Positions 5,697-6,237 of a stretch of DNA of 6,237 nt are shown in pieces. The position numbers and the translations under genes are program-made. The DNA is from Nanobdellota archaeon (GTDB lineage: Archaea; Nanobdellota; Nanobdellia; Woesearchaeales; GW2011-AR9), in the NCBI GenBank assembly GCA_018812355.1, contig JAHJDQ010000138.1, positions 1 to 6,237 of the forward strand, given 5' to 3'. Below the pieces are notes generated by a model. The model had not been told where the DNA came from. It searched no databases and saw only the letters and a program-made list of their open reading frames with translations. The first letter of the stretch is position 1, and each line of letters opens with the position of its first letter.

Positions 5697-6237
5697 ATGG
5701 AAAGGGAAATTGAAGACTTAAACATTTTAAATCAATTTTGTATTGAATTTTGCAAAATTATTGAAAAGCATTGTCGATATATTGTTGTTTCTGGTTTTTT
5801 AGCCATCGCCTCAGGAAGAACAAGAGGAACAGAAGACATTGATATGATTATAGAGAAAATAGACTTAAACATTTTTAAGAATATTTTTATAGATTTATCC
5901 AGAAATGGTTTTGTTTGTATGCAATCAGACAAAGTTGAAGAGATTTATGATTATCTTAAAGACAATCTTTCAGTGAGATTTACATGGAAAAATAAAGAAT
6001 TACCAGAGATGGAGGTTAAATTTGCTAAAGACTTATTGGACAAATACCAGCTTGACAACCGTGTAAAACTTGAACTAACAGGATTAGATATTTGGTTTAG
6101 TAATGTTAATGTTAATATTGCTTTTAAGGAAGAATTACTTAAAAGTCCAAAAGATTTAGAAGATGCGAGACATTTAAGAATTGTTTATTCCGAACTAGTA
6201 AATAAAGCTGAAATTGATCATGTTAAAGAATTAATTA
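5697..6237 (+). CDS. Nucleotidyltransferase-fold protein, 3' end cut by window
   Basis: An open frame of 180 codons runs off the window without a stop. The protein shows the DNA-polymerase-beta nucleotidyltransferase core in the AbiEii/minimal nucleotidyltransferase style. The segment YIVVSGFLAIASGRTRGTED (28-47) carries the SG turn and the GRxRxTxD signature, followed by DID at 47-49 as the two metal-binding aspartates. EVK at 106-108 is a candidate for the third acidic strand. IAFKEELLKSPKDLEDARHL (141-160) is the helical signature, with KD..DA, common in this group. Few residues are probably missing, since the family is usually near 190 residues. Such proteins occur as toxin or antitoxin components or stand-alone enzymes transferring nucleotides to RNA or protein; no partner gene is visible before it, and the downstream side is outside the window. 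Fold assignment is firm, function open. Confidence 0.75.
   Translation, partial: MEREIEDLNILNQFCIEFCKIIEKHCRYIVVSGFLAIASGRTRGTEDIDMIIEKIDLNIFKNIFIDLSRNGFVCMQSDKVEEIYDYLKDNLSVRFTWKNKELPEMEVKFAKDLLDKYQLDNRVKLELTGLDIWFSNVNVNIAFKEELLKSPKDLEDARHLRIVYSELVNKAEIDHVKELI

Noticed and set aside
5732..5932. Antisense 66-codon frame opposite the nucleotidyltransferase
   Set aside because: The forward frame carries the DID nucleotidyltransferase signature and a promoter; the antisense frame has neither.
1..6237. CRISPR array, insertion sequence or rRNA
   Set aside because: No regularly spaced direct repeats, no transposase motif and no rRNA-like sequence seen on either strand.

Overview
The window is AT-rich and reads as archaeal chromosome. 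Four things point there: an Orc1/Cdc6 replication initiator, an archaeal-type UMP kinase, a seryl-tRNA synthetase with archaeal-style motif 2 and 3 sequences, and TATA boxes 25-27 bases upstream of three start codons, as expected for leaderless archaeal mRNAs. The low GC, short intergenic gaps and somewhat divergent proteins would suit a small-genome DPANN lineage (Woesearchaeota or Pacearchaeota-like). That placement is inference and the sequence alone does not settle it.

Layout, all genes on the + strand. Positions 1-199 hold no convincing protein gene but are unusually structured: a gap-free cloverleaf fold at 19-94, then a cluster of short inverted and direct repeats around a tiny SD-preceded frame. 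From 200 to 4549 there is a probable operon. It has a TATA box, then serS (231-1523), pyrH (1520-2254, ATGA overlap), a 104-base gap filled with hairpins, a class I/II aminotransferase (2359-3627) and an LDH-like malate dehydrogenase (3629-4546, one base after the previous stop). The genes after the first would be translated by coupling or from an SD (GGAGG before the aminotransferase). A second promoter at about 4570 serves orc1/cdc6 (4598-5659). A third at about 5670 serves a DNA-polymerase-beta-fold nucleotidyltransferase (5697 to the window edge, incomplete).

Functionally, the operon mixes translation (Ser-tRNA charging), pyrimidine nucleotide synthesis (UMP to UDP) and a possible amino acid/2-oxoacid/malate redox pair: the aminotransferase could release a 2-oxoacid that the dehydrogenase reduces with NADH. 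The replication initiator and the nucleotidyltransferase have their own promoters and are probably separate units.

The most unusual content is two intergenic palindromic elements, at 19-94 and 2252-2334. They share a 7-bp A/T hairpin with a 3-base loop followed directly by GGGA, then a downstream GAA..CTTTG..TTC hairpin. Where their stems differ, the changes are compensatory. They look like two members of a dispersed structured repeat family or two copies of an RNA structure.
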